Assembly: GCF_017307055.1 (NCBI RefSeq)
Contig: NZ_JAFLEQ010000016.1
Coordinates: 190,910-254,909, forward strand
DNA length: 64,000 bases
Reading direction: 5' to 3'
Origin: Corynebacterium mendelii
GTDB lineage: Bacteria > Actinomycetota > Actinomycetes > Mycobacteriales > Mycobacteriaceae
A model generated the notes under the pieces. The model had not been told where the DNA came from. It worked only from the letters and a program-made list of their open reading frames with translations, and searched no databases. Below, in pieces: positions 55,387-63,601 of the stretch. Positions within the stretch are counted from its first letter, which is position 1; every line of letters begins with the position of its first letter. The position numbers were made by a program, and so were the translations under genes.

Positions 55387-56262
55387 ATGTGCCATCCACC
55401 ACTTGCAGCCGTCGACGGCATCTCGCCCAGGCGGGTAGTGCTCACCGGCGCCGTGCCGGATGACGGTATCCGCTACGTGGCCGGCCGCGCCGGGGACAGC
55501 CCCTATGCCCCGGGAACCGTGCTGGCGCCGAACACCCCTCTGCAGCGGCCGCAGCCCGCCTGGTTCCAGCCTGTCTGTCCCCCGGAGCGTGAGATTCCGT
55601 TCACCCACACCATTGTCGCCGAAACAGACGAACTGCTCATCGCCGACAAACCCCCTTTTCTGCCCACCACCCCCAACGGGCGGCTGATAAGAAACACCCT
55701 GCTGACCAGGCTGCGCATTGAAACCGGCAACCCGCACCTGGTGTGCTGCCACCGGCTTGACCGTCTGACCAGCGGATTGGTGGTGTGCGCGAAAAACCCG
55801 GACAACCGGTCGATGTGGCAGAACCTCTTCCGTGACCGGCGGGTGGAAAAAACCTACACGGCCATCACCAGCGCCGATCTGCCCGGTGCCATCGGCACCA
55901 GCTGGCAGACCATCACCCTGCCGCTGCGTAAAATCCGCGGAGCCCGGGCCGTGACCGTCGAGCCGACCGGAACCCCGACCATTACTGCCGTGCGGCGGAC
56001 CGGCGACCACACCGTTGAGCTTCGCCCGCGCACCGGTTTCACCCACCAGCTGCGGGTGGTGATGAACCATCTGGGAATGCCGGTCACCGGTGACGACACC
56101 TACCCGCGGGACAAAGGACTGGATCTGTACGATTTCCGCACCCCGCTGGCACTGGTGGCCCAAACCCTCAGCATGCCCGACCCCATCGGCGGCACAACGC
56201 TGTCGTTTACCTCCCGCCGGGACCCGGCAAACCCCCTCGTCTGCCCTCCGAATGTGAGATAG
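55387..56262 (+). CDS. RluA-family pseudouridine synthase
   Basis: 291 residues. The RluA catalytic motif is CHRLDRLTSGLVV with catalytic D125; ADKPPFLPTTPNG precedes it and KTYTAI plus RTGFTHQLRVVMNHLGMPVTGDDTYP follow. It lacks a recognisable S4 domain; the first 70 residues (RRVVLTGAVPDD, PPEREIPF) are a variant N-terminus. It isomerises uridine in rRNA or tRNA; which site is unknown. The TTG upstream at 55378 would be an alternative start, but it overlaps the -10. Confidence 0.93.
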   Translation: MCHPPLAAVDGISPRRVVLTGAVPDDGIRYVAGRAGDSPYAPGTVLAPNTPLQRPQPAWFQPVCPPEREIPFTHTIVAETDELLIADKPPFLPTTPNGRLIRNTLLTRLRIETGNPHLVCCHRLDRLTSGLVVCAKNPDNRSMWQNLFRDRRVEKTYTAITSADLPGAIGTSWQTITLPLRKIRGARAVTVEPTGTPTITAVRRTGDHTVELRPRTGFTHQLRVVMNHLGMPVTGDDTYPRDKGLDLYDFRTPLALVAQTLSMPDPIGGTTLSFTSRRDPANPLVCPPNVR

Positions 56263-56329
56263 CGCATATTCCCACCGGAAAAAGCGGGGCACAACCCAGA
56301 CCTTTTGTCGTTCACGGCGGCCGGTGAAC

Positions 56330-56335
56330 TAGAAT
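56330..56335 (+). promoter_or_regulatory. -10 element upstream of the GtrA-family gene
   Basis: TAGAAT, about 40 bases before the GTG start, giving a short leader with AAGAG before the start. Confidence 0.5.
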
Positions 56336-56376
56336 CGTCGAATTGTTTCCCCGCCCGACAACCGTCAAGAGAAACC

Positions 56377-56910
56377 GTGACCCGTCAACCATCGGCCGCA
56401 TCGCACCTTGCGTGGCAACGGCACAACTTCCGCCAGTTCCTCAAATTCGGCATCGTCGGCGGCTCCGGCACTATCGTGAACCTGCTCATGGTGGTGGTGT
56501 GCAACAAGGTTGGCTCCGGCTTCGGGGTGCACGAACAGGATGCTTTCGTCAACCTGTTGGGAACCGCCTACAACATCCGCTACCACCACGTGTTTTTCAC
56601 CATTGCTTTCCTGGTGGCCAACACCTGGAACTACCAGCTCAACCGGATGTGGACCTTCCGCGGCAACCGTCGCGGATGGTGGCGGGAATTCTTCCCCTTC
56701 CTGCTTACCGGCATCGGGGCACTGATGGTCTCACTGGTGGTGATGACCCTGCTGATGAACCCCAACTCGCCGCTGGCGTTACCGGCCGATGTTTTCGACG
56801 ATTCCACCGGCTTCCGCACCAAGCTGTACTGGGCGTCGCTGATTGCGATCGCGGTGGCCACCCCGGTGAACTTCATCGTCAACAAGCTGTGGACCTTCCG
56901 GGCCAAATAA
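56377..56910 (+). CDS. GtrA-family membrane protein
   Basis: 177 residues from GTG with AAGAG upstream. Four membrane segments with GtrA landmarks: RQFLKFGIVGGSGTIVNLLMV, ANTWNYQLNRMWTFRGNRR (the N-x3-N-R-x-W-T-F signature) and a second copy-like VNFIVNKLWTFRAK at the C-terminus. The family flips or helps transfer polyprenyl-phosphate sugars in cell-wall polysaccharide synthesis. There is no glycosyltransferase gene beside it. Confidence 0.93.
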   Translation: MTRQPSAASHLAWQRHNFRQFLKFGIVGGSGTIVNLLMVVVCNKVGSGFGVHEQDAFVNLLGTAYNIRYHHVFFTIAFLVANTWNYQLNRMWTFRGNRRGWWREFFPFLLTGIGALMVSLVVMTLLMNPNSPLALPADVFDDSTGFRTKLYWASLIAIAVATPVNFIVNKLWTFRAK

Positions 56911-56933
56911 CCGGCAGAAGAAGGCCGCCCGGC

Positions 56934-56990
56934 CCGCCGCTGACAGCGGGTTTTAAAAAACGGCCCGATAATCCGGCCCGGGGGGGCCGG
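56934..56990. terminator. Terminator-like stems between gtrA-type and convergent genes
   Basis: Plus strand: CCGC-TGACA-GCGG then GTTTT (56937-56954). Minus strand: a CCGGCCC/GGGCCGG stem (about 56972-56990), whose T-tract (six T) lies about 12 bases on. Both are modest. Confidence 0.5.
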
Positions 56991-56996
56991 GGTGGG

Positions 56997-57470
56997 TCAG
57001 TCATCCAGTCGGCTGTTGAGCCGGGCCGTGTCTTTACGGTTGTTGCGCGCGGTGATGTACGGTGCCAACAACAGCACCCCGACGATTCCGGCAATGGACC
57101 CGACCAGCAGCCCGCCACCGAAACTGTCGGTCGGATTGGCGCGGAACATGCCGACCATCCAGAAGGCGACCACCACGACCGCGGCGGCAATCAGTACCGG
57201 AGAATAGTGTTTCGCCTGCACCTTCGGCCGGGCTGTGTGCTGTTTCAGCCACTGGTTTCCGGCCAATGAACCAGCCAGCGGTGCAAGCACCACGATGACA
57301 ATCAACGGCACCGATTCGGGAACAAACCAGGTCACGACAGCGGCGGTCACATACACCGCCAGAGTTTGCACCTGGGTGTTGATAGCCATGGAACGGTAGT
57401 ACATGGCCTGCTGGTATTCGTCGTCCATGAGGGCGTCGATGCGGGCGAGTTCCCGGTCGAAAAGTTTCAT
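56997..57470 (-). CDS. Small membrane protein paired with an HTH regulator
   Basis: 157 residues. A charged N-terminus (MKLFDRELARIDALMDDEYQQ, about 1-21) is followed by four hydrophobic segments (about 35-52, 56-72, 90-108, 119-137) and a basic/acidic tail (RNNRKDTARLNSRLDD). I recognise no named family, but the arrangement (XRE-type regulator directly upstream, four-helix membrane protein downstream) is frequent in Gram-positive bacteria. Function unknown. Confidence 0.78.
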   Translation of the reverse strand: MKLFDRELARIDALMDDEYQQAMYYRSMAINTQVQTLAVYVTAAVVTWFVPESVPLIVIVVLAPLAGSLAGNQWLKQHTARPKVQAKHYSPVLIAAAVVVVAFWMVGMFRANPTDSFGGGLLVGSIAGIVGVLLLAPYITARNNRKDTARLNSRLDD

Positions 57471-57521
57471 TGTTTTCTCCTTGCGTCAGTTCAATTCGTG
57501 GTTTGCGGTTGCTGTGCGCTG

Positions 57522-57752
57522 TCATCCGGCAGGGTTGAGCCGGTCCTGGTCGTCGCCGAAAACTTCCTCGACGCTCGCGCCCAGAATCCGGCACACATCC
57601 AATGCCAGATGCACCGACGGTGAATAGTTGCCGCGTTCGATATTGGCGATTGTCTGCCGGGACACCCCGGCTTTCTCGGCGAGTTCCGCCTGCGATATAT
57701 CCCGCCAGCGGCGCAGTTTCCGCACCATGTTCGGCCGTGGTTCGGTTCCCAT
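57522..57752 (-). CDS. Small XRE/Cro-type HTH regulator (YozG-like)
   Basis: 76 residues, essentially only a helix-turn-helix: RKLRRWRDISQAELAEKAGVSRQTIANIERGNYSPSVHLALDVCRILGASVEEVFG. This compact type usually controls its own small operon. It lies 51 bases upstream of the membrane protein and has a strong consensus promoter with an overlapping perfect palindrome. AAAGGAGG precedes the ATG. Confidence 0.92.
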   Translation of the reverse strand: MGTEPRPNMVRKLRRWRDISQAELAEKAGVSRQTIANIERGNYSPSVHLALDVCRILGASVEEVFGDDQDRLNPAG

Positions 57753-57797
57753 GGGGAGGGGCCTCCTTTAGGCATCTGCCTGTTTGCCTTGTAAAAA

Positions 57798-57815
57798 TGT
57801 CAAATAAACTTGACA
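57798..57815. promoter_or_regulatory. Operator palindrome for the HTH regulator
   Basis: TGTCAA-ATAAAC-TTGACA, a perfect inverted repeat placed over the expected transcription start of the HTH operon. An imperfect second copy (CTTGTCA-TCA-TGTCAAG) is at 57834-57850. Confidence 0.65.
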
Positions 57816-57821
57816 GTCCTA

Positions 57822-57850
57822 AATGTAAATAATACTTGTCATCATGTCAA
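57822..57850 (-). promoter_or_regulatory. Consensus-like promoter of the HTH operon
   Basis: Minus strand: TTGACA (57850-57845), 17-base spacer, TACATT (57827-57822). Unusually good -35/-10 match for this genome, with operators over both the -35 and the start. Confidence 0.7.
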
Positions 57851-57893
57851 GGGTATGCTCGTTTTCCTGTTGTTCACCCTGTGTGCGGCAACA

Positions 57894-57923
57894 GAAAAAA
57901 CGGCCCACCGGATGGTGGACCGT
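57894..57923 (-). terminator. Intrinsic terminator of the permease gene
   Basis: Minus-strand ACGGTCCACC-ATCC-GGTGGGCCGT stem followed by six T, 34 bases past the stop at 57958. Confidence 0.92.
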
Positions 57924-57957
57924 TGATGCACCCCGTCGATGCGCGGGAAAAACTCTT

Positions 57958-59382
57958 CTAGCTCACCCGTGGGGTTTCTCCGGGAAGAAGAGCCTTGGCC
58001 AGCGGGTCGACACCGCGGAATTTCGCATTGGCGAAAGCAGCCGCAGTCAAAATCACCATCATGGCTGCGCCGGCAGCCAACTGGGCGCGGGCCGACGCAT
58101 CGAAAAGCATCAGCACCGCCAGACCCGCCAGCACCGCCAGTGTCGCCCACGACAGGTACGGCCAGGCCCACACCTTGACCGGCAGCGCCGAGACCGATTC
58201 CAGACGGCGGCGCAGCTTCAACTCACTGATGGTGATGAAAGTCCACACGATCAGCAGCGAGCCGCCGGCCGCATTGAGCATGAACCCCAGCAGCCAGCCG
58301 GTGTTGAGGTAGTTCAACCCCACCATGATCACCGACAACACAATCGACAGGGTGATCGCGGTGGTGGGTACCCCACGATCGTTGGTGGCGGTGAACACCT
58401 TCGGGGCGTCGCCGCGCCGGGCCAGTGAATGCATCATGCGGGAAGAAGCGTAGATCTGGGCATTGAAGGCGCTGAGCAGTGCCAGCACGATAACCAGTTC
58501 CATGAACCCGGCCACCCCGGGGATACCGGCCAATTCCATCACCCGGGCGAAGGGTGATTCCTCCGCCGAATGGGCGGCACCGACCACCGAATAGGGAAGC
58601 AGGAACGTAATTACCAGCACGCTTCCCAGATAGAAAACAGAAATACGGGTGATGGTGGTGCGCACCGCGTTGATCAGTGAATGTTTCGGATCATCGGATT
58701 CGGCGGCGGCAATGGCCACGACTTCAATGCCACCGAAAGCGAACGCCACCGCCAGCATGCCTGCCGCCACACCGGGCAGCCCGTTGGGCATGAAACCGTC
58801 CCCGAGGAAAATACTGGTGCCCACATAGTCGTGGCCGGGGAGAACACCGAAGATCAGCAGCACGCCGAGGATCAAAAACCCGATGAGCACGGCGACTTTG
58901 ACGGCGGCGAACCAGAATTCGAATTCGCCGAAGGCCCGCACCCGGGCCAGGTTGATCACGCCGAACACCACCACAAACACCAGGGCGGGAATCCAGGCGG
59001 GAACACCGATCCAGCCGGAAATGATGCCTGCTGCGCCGGTCATCTCTGCGCCGAGGACCGCCACTGTTGCCAGCCAGTAGATCCAGCCCTGGGTGAAACC
59101 AGCCCACCGGCCGATGCCCAGTTCCGCGTATTCGGAGAAGCTGCCCGAAGCAGGCACCACGGTGCCCATCTCCCCGAGCATCCGCATCACCATCACCGCA
59201 ATGGTTCCGGCGGCAATGTAGGCGAGAAGAACAGCCGGACCCGCGGCATTGATGCCCACGCCCGTTCCGAGGAACAGACCGGCACCGATGGTCGATCCGA
59301 GCCCCATCATGGTCAGGTGCCGGACTTTGAGTCCGCTGCCCAATGTCTGTCGGGGGAGTTGTGTGTCAGGTGGAGGTGTCAT
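57958..59382 (-). CDS. Amino-acid permease, APC superfamily (AAT type)
   Basis: 474 residues, 12 membrane segments. The AAT signature is at the start: LKVRHLTMMGLGSTIGAGLFLGTGVGINAAGPAVLLAY, with the GSTIGAGLF unwound-helix motif; helix 3 has MLGEMGTVVPASGSFSEYAELGIGRWAGFTQGWIYW. It imports an amino acid by proton symport; aromatic, GABA or branched substrates are all possible. Monocistronic, with its own terminator. Confidence 0.93.
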   Translation of the reverse strand: MTPPPDTQLPRQTLGSGLKVRHLTMMGLGSTIGAGLFLGTGVGINAAGPAVLLAYIAAGTIAVMVMRMLGEMGTVVPASGSFSEYAELGIGRWAGFTQGWIYWLATVAVLGAEMTGAAGIISGWIGVPAWIPALVFVVVFGVINLARVRAFGEFEFWFAAVKVAVLIGFLILGVLLIFGVLPGHDYVGTSIFLGDGFMPNGLPGVAAGMLAVAFAFGGIEVVAIAAAESDDPKHSLINAVRTTITRISVFYLGSVLVITFLLPYSVVGAAHSAEESPFARVMELAGIPGVAGFMELVIVLALLSAFNAQIYASSRMMHSLARRGDAPKVFTATNDRGVPTTAITLSIVLSVIMVGLNYLNTGWLLGFMLNAAGGSLLIVWTFITISELKLRRRLESVSALPVKVWAWPYLSWATLAVLAGLAVLMLFDASARAQLAAGAAMMVILTAAAFANAKFRGVDPLAKALLPGETPRVS

Positions 59383-59563
59383 GGAAAGGAATTCAGTCCT
59401 GAAAAGACGTCGGTGGGATGAATGGGAAACTGGGCGGTCCAGCGGGACAACTGGTGTGGAGCCAGCTGATTGCGCCCGCAGGAAAGTGTAGAACTCTTAG
59501 TTCGCCAACCCTCACCCCGGGGAGTGCTGTCAGTAACCGGAGACGACACAGACACCACCCGGT

Positions 59564-62518
59564 TCAGCGGTGACGGGAATGCGGATGGGGTTCATCCGTG
59601 GTCACCGGGCCAATTCGCAGAGCCGGGTGCCCGGGTTGTGTCTGGTTATCGTCGTCACCGCCGTTGCCGTTGTGGTTGTGTGTGCGGTGGTTGGCGAGGA
59701 GTTCGTGGATGTGGTGTTTGTTGCGGTTTTTTTCGGCGGCGGTGCCGACGAGTTCGAGGGGGTCGGTGCGCCACATGTTTGTGGGTGTGCGGAGTGCGTT
59801 GATGAGGTGTTCGCGGTTGGGTTTGTGGGCGAGTTGGTCGGTGACGTAGTCGATGATTTCGATGGCGAGTGAGTCGCAGATGACTTCGGTGTAGCCGGGG
59901 ACGGTGAGGGTGTCGTGGTCGATGGTGTCAAGGGTTTTGATGGTGTTGCTCTTGTAGCCGATGGTGTGGGCCAGGCGCATGAGTTTCGCGAGTCGGATGA
60001 TGTGGCCGATTCCGTCGGTGACGTCGAATCCGAGGTTGCGTGCGAGGGCGGGGGCGTAGATGGTGCTGGGGACCAGTGGGAGGGGGTAGTTGGACGCGAG
60101 GGCGATGCCTTCGGGTGTGGGGATGGGTGTGTTGTCGTTGTCGCCGAGGGGGCGGGTGTAGCGGCCGTGTCCTTTCATGGGGCGGGTGCGGTAGTTGCTG
60201 GCGAGCAGGATGTTGATGATTTCGGTGGGGTGGCCGAGGGCGACGCCGGGTTGGGTGTCGGCGTCGAGAGGATCGATGGTGGTGCCGTTGTCGGTGTCGG
60301 TGGCGTAGCCGCAGGTGTAGATCCAGGTGCCGTCGGCGATTTCGTCGGCGGTGTAGATGCCGTCGTCGGCGGGTGCGCAGTTGAGGGTTTCGGGTGTGTT
60401 GGCGTAGTCGATGATTTCGTCGATGGTGTCGACGATGAGGGTGGCGTGGGGGAGGTGTTTTTGGGGTTTCCGGGTGGTGGTTTGGTGGTGTTTCAGGCCC
60501 GAGAGGATGCCGGGTGTGTGTCCGAGGGCTTTTTCCGAGGCGCGGTAGGACAGGTGGGCGATCTCGGGGACGCGGATGCCGTGGATGGTGGTGGGCCGGG
60601 TGTTGCGAAGGTCTTTGATCGCGGAGATCAGGCAGCGGGCGGACAGGGGCAGCCGGTGGTAGGCGAATGCTTGGCCGGCGGGGGTGAATTCTTTCTCGAT
60701 GTCCATGGTGTAGAGGTAGCCGCCGGTTTTATCGCGGGCGAGTGCCATTAGTTGCATGCCGCCTGGGGTGGTGGCGGTATCGGGGTAGTCGCTGTCGTCG
60801 TCGATACCGAGGTAGTCTTTCGTCGCTTCGCCGAGGATGTGTGCGGTGCGGCGGCGGCTGAGCTTTGCCGGGGTGTAGAAGCCCTGGGTGACCAGGACGT
60901 CGCGTCCGATGGGGGCGTAGGCGAAGCCGTCGGTGGTGTGTTCGGGGAACACGGCGGATTCGACGAGGAGGCCCTTGTGGTCGAGTCCCCAGGTGGATGC
61001 GGGGCGGTCGTATTTTTCGGGTGTGCACCGGTCGGTGGCGATGAAGGTGTTGATGCCGGTGGTGTGGAACAGCAGAACTTTCGGGTTGGTGCGGGGGACA
61101 GTGATGAGCATGGTGTGGTTGGTGAGTTTCTGGTGGCAGGTTTCACAGACCGGGATGAGGTTGTCGATGTCTGTCAGTCCGCCGCGTTGCCATTCAAAGA
61201 TGTGGTGGATTTGCAGGAAAGACCGGTTGGGGCAGTAGGGGACCGCGCATTTCCCGCCGTAGAAGTAGTTGAGGACTTCGATTTGCCGGTCGCTGGCGGT
61301 GCGTTGGGTGCGGCCGAGGTACAGATCGCCGGGTTTGGTGCCGTCGGTTTCCAGGGTCCGGTAGTTGGAGTTGATGAGCATGTGCATCCGGTCGGCGGGC
61401 CGGAGATCGGTTCCGTGGGTATGGACACGACCGTCAGCGCGGACAGTGACCGCCATTTGCGCGCCCGGGGCGTGTTTGGTGCGGCTGGAAAATCCTTTTC
61501 CCGTTAACGCGACATCGAGCAGGTGCGCGAACGCCGGCAACGTGTTGGCTTGTGAGGGTTGGCCGAACCGTGACACGTGACGGGTCACAACCGATGCCAG
61601 CATTGTTTGTTCACAGACCTTGCGCACCAAACGCTTCAACCGCACAACCTCACCACCATCAACAAACCCGCCCGCAGCAGCATCAGCATCAGCATCAGCA
61701 GACGTGCCAACGCACATCACCGCAGCTCGTGGTTTTTTCCCACTTGACGCCTGGACGGTGGTGTCGCCGCTGGTGTTGGCGGTGGTGTCGGTGACGGGGG
61801 TTGTTTCGATGGCGTTGACGATGGCAGTGGCGGTGGTGGTGAGTTTGTCGTGGTCGATGGTTTCTGCCAGGGGGTGGGCGTGGTTGGTGTTGTCGTCCAG
61901 TGCTTGGGCGAGGTCGCCGGTTTGGAGTGCCTCGTGGAGGATTTTTTGTGCTTGTCCGGCTTCGATTTCGGCCATTTTCAGCAGGGCGTTGAGCTTCATG
62001 GCGGTCATGGGGTCCAGGCGTGCGTGGATGGTCATGACACCGGTTTGTTTGTTGGTGCTGGTTTTCAGGAAGTAGCGATGGTCGGGTTTGGGTTTGTTGA
62101 TGGGGTCGATGCCGGTGAGTTCTTCTTTCATGCCGGTGACTGTCAGTCGGGAGGCGAGGGTGCAGAATTCGGCGTCCGAGAGTGCACCGTCGTGGAGTTT
62201 CATTTGTTCGACGTGTGCGGTGGTGAATTTTCCGTCGAGGTAGTTCACGCAGATCAGTTCGTGTTCGAGGAGGTAGCGGCCGATGGACATGGCGCGGTAG
62301 GCCCAGTTACGGCTGCGGTCGAAAGCGGACATCAGGTAGTCGGCCAGGTCACTGCAGCCGATGCGTTTGTGGGCGTGGCGTACCGCCATCACTCCCATGG
62401 TCACGATTGCGCGGCATTCGTAGTGGGCATAGCAGTGCATGGATTCCTGCAGGGTGCGCAGAACCTCGTTGTCATTCATCGCTACGACGTTGTCGATGAA
62501 TTTTTTTCCGTTCGGCAT
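59564..62518 (-). CDS. DUF222 / HNH endonuclease-type protein with ~500-residue C-terminal extension
   Basis: 984 residues from MPNGKKFIDN (AGGGGG upstream). The first part is a DUF222 (13E12-repeat-type) domain, about residues 20-260: SRNWAYRAMSIGRYLLEHELI ... HARLDPMTAMKLNALLKMAE. A complete HNH motif follows at 424-462 (C424/C429, H438-H439, N453, C458/C461-H462). Typical DUF222-HNH proteins stop near 400-550; here about 500 more residues follow that resemble nothing I know. Codon choice and strand bias (Thr/Asn/His-rich, many ACC/ACA/CAC) differ from neighbours. Probably part of a mobile or multicopy family. Confidence 0.85.
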   Translation of the reverse strand: MPNGKKFIDNVVAMNDNEVLRTLQESMHCYAHYECRAIVTMGVMAVRHAHKRIGCSDLADYLMSAFDRSRNWAYRAMSIGRYLLEHELICVNYLDGKFTTAHVEQMKLHDGALSDAEFCTLASRLTVTGMKEELTGIDPINKPKPDHRYFLKTSTNKQTGVMTIHARLDPMTAMKLNALLKMAEIEAGQAQKILHEALQTGDLAQALDDNTNHAHPLAETIDHDKLTTTATAIVNAIETTPVTDTTANTSGDTTVQASSGKKPRAAVMCVGTSADADADAAAGGFVDGGEVVRLKRLVRKVCEQTMLASVVTRHVSRFGQPSQANTLPAFAHLLDVALTGKGFSSRTKHAPGAQMAVTVRADGRVHTHGTDLRPADRMHMLINSNYRTLETDGTKPGDLYLGRTQRTASDRQIEVLNYFYGGKCAVPYCPNRSFLQIHHIFEWQRGGLTDIDNLIPVCETCHQKLTNHTMLITVPRTNPKVLLFHTTGINTFIATDRCTPEKYDRPASTWGLDHKGLLVESAVFPEHTTDGFAYAPIGRDVLVTQGFYTPAKLSRRRTAHILGEATKDYLGIDDDSDYPDTATTPGGMQLMALARDKTGGYLYTMDIEKEFTPAGQAFAYHRLPLSARCLISAIKDLRNTRPTTIHGIRVPEIAHLSYRASEKALGHTPGILSGLKHHQTTTRKPQKHLPHATLIVDTIDEIIDYANTPETLNCAPADDGIYTADEIADGTWIYTCGYATDTDNGTTIDPLDADTQPGVALGHPTEIINILLASNYRTRPMKGHGRYTRPLGDNDNTPIPTPEGIALASNYPLPLVPSTIYAPALARNLGFDVTDGIGHIIRLAKLMRLAHTIGYKSNTIKTLDTIDHDTLTVPGYTEVICDSLAIEIIDYVTDQLAHKPNREHLINALRTPTNMWRTDPLELVGTAAEKNRNKHHIHELLANHRTHNHNGNGGDDDNQTQPGHPALRIGPVTTDEPHPHSRHR

Positions 62519-62954
62519 GGCGGATGATCCCCCTTGGACTAACAAATGTGTGCTGGTATGTGTCGCCTGTATGTGTCCCCGGGGGCCGCGGTCCCCTGTT
62601 TTTCCGCGGCCTCACCGGTTCAGGCGTATCGGGTGGCAACTGTTTTTTGTTGCTGTCCTACCTGTCAACCTACAACATGATTAGATACTGTGTTCGATGT
62701 TCGAATTCTTCAGCCGTTATTTTTGTCCGAACATATTCGGCGTTTCTGCCGCTCGTTGCGGTGATCTGGGCTTATAGTTTCGAAGATTTGTAAATGCTGT
62801 TGGGGCACCATTTCGGGGTGTCAAGTGCAACTTGATACCTGGTGGAAATGTCGGCTGTGTGGGTCTGATGTTCGAATAGAAAAAATCTCGCGGAATCGAA
62901 CGCAATAAAAACACGCCCCACCCGGCGCAGGGGCTTCATGGCGGTGTGTCCGGC

Positions 62955-63000
62955 CTGTTGGAAAATCCTCAACTGTGTGTGTTTTCTCAACGTTTGACTT
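62955..63000 (+). repeat. Short dispersed repeat, copy R1
   Basis: Core AATCCTCAACTGTG and CTCAACGTTTGACTT. Four or five differences from R3, including a one-base insertion near the left end; lacks the CTTTTCCTG extension seen in R2 and R3. Confidence 0.85.
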
Positions 63001-63215
63001 CCCCGAGAGGGTATTTCCTGTCACCGGCAGCCAGCACCATGTGTTGGGGCACTGATCGGGGACGGCAACCATACGGGTAGCGGGAACAGATCGATGTCAG
63101 CGACCGGACGTGGCGGCGTCACCGAGTTGTAGCCCGGGTGGATTGAGCTGAGCTGTGGTGGCGTGCTCGTTTGCTGCGGGGCCAACCACACATTGGCTCA
63201 GTGATGGGGCACGCC

Positions 63216-63269
63216 CTGTCGAGAATCCTCAACTGTGCGTATTTTCCCAACGTTTGACTTCTTTTCCTG
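63216..63269 (+). repeat. Short dispersed repeat, copy R2
   Basis: 54 bases with only two differences from R3; contains AATCCTCAACTGTG and CCCAACGTTTGACTT, extended by CTTTTCCTG. Confidence 0.9.
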
Positions 63270-63422
63270 GTGTTTTTCCGTAGATCCCGCCTGCGGGCGT
63301 TCAAGGTCGCGCGCGGAGGCCGGGTCGGGCCGAATGCTTTTCGACTGTTCGGTTGGACATGCCGGTGTCATACGGCTACTGCCCGGGGCGCAGTCAAGCC
63401 GGTTTCACCGGGGTGGTGGGGT

Positions 63423-63476
63423 CTGTCGGGAATCCTCAACTGTGCGTGTTTTCCCAACGTTTGACTTCTTTTCCTG
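63423..63476 (+). repeat. Short dispersed repeat, copy R3
   Basis: 54 bases, 52 identical to R2. Starts 207 bases after the start of R2, which itself starts 261 bases after R1; the sequence between copies is unrelated. Confidence 0.9.
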
Positions 63477-63587
63477 CGATTTTGGGTGTTTCGTAGTTTT
63501 TGGTGGGGACTTGGACGGGCGTTGATTGTTTTCCTCAACTAGTGGGCAGTAGCGGGGGCTCGTTGGTGGGTTTGCCGATGGGGCACA

Positions 63588-63593
63588 TAGAGT
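63588..63593 (+). promoter_or_regulatory. -10 element of the EIIC-like gene, leaderless start
   Basis: TAGAGT followed by eight bases and ATG at 63602, with no Shine-Dalgarno. Confidence 0.5.
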
Positions 63594-63601
63594 TTTCCAC
63601 C

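Larger units (their letters stand above)
62519..63601. other. 1-kb non-coding region with three repeats
   Basis: No credible gene. Left part (62650-62900) is A/T-rich compared with the rest of the window. Three copies of a short repeat lie at 62955, 63216 and 63423 (listed separately); a fourth degenerate core (TCCTCAACTAGTG) is at about 63531-63543. The EIIC promoter is at the right edge. Confidence 0.6.

Noticed and set aside
59915-60751. 278-codon Gly/Val/Asp-rich plus-strand frame
   Set aside because: Antisense to the HNH gene; long only because that gene avoids certain codons. The HNH frame has a complete zinc/HNH motif.
62955-63476. Possible CRISPR array from three direct repeats
   Set aside because: Spacing is irregular and far too long (207 and 261 bases), only three copies exist, they are not palindromic in the CRISPR manner, and no cas genes are present.
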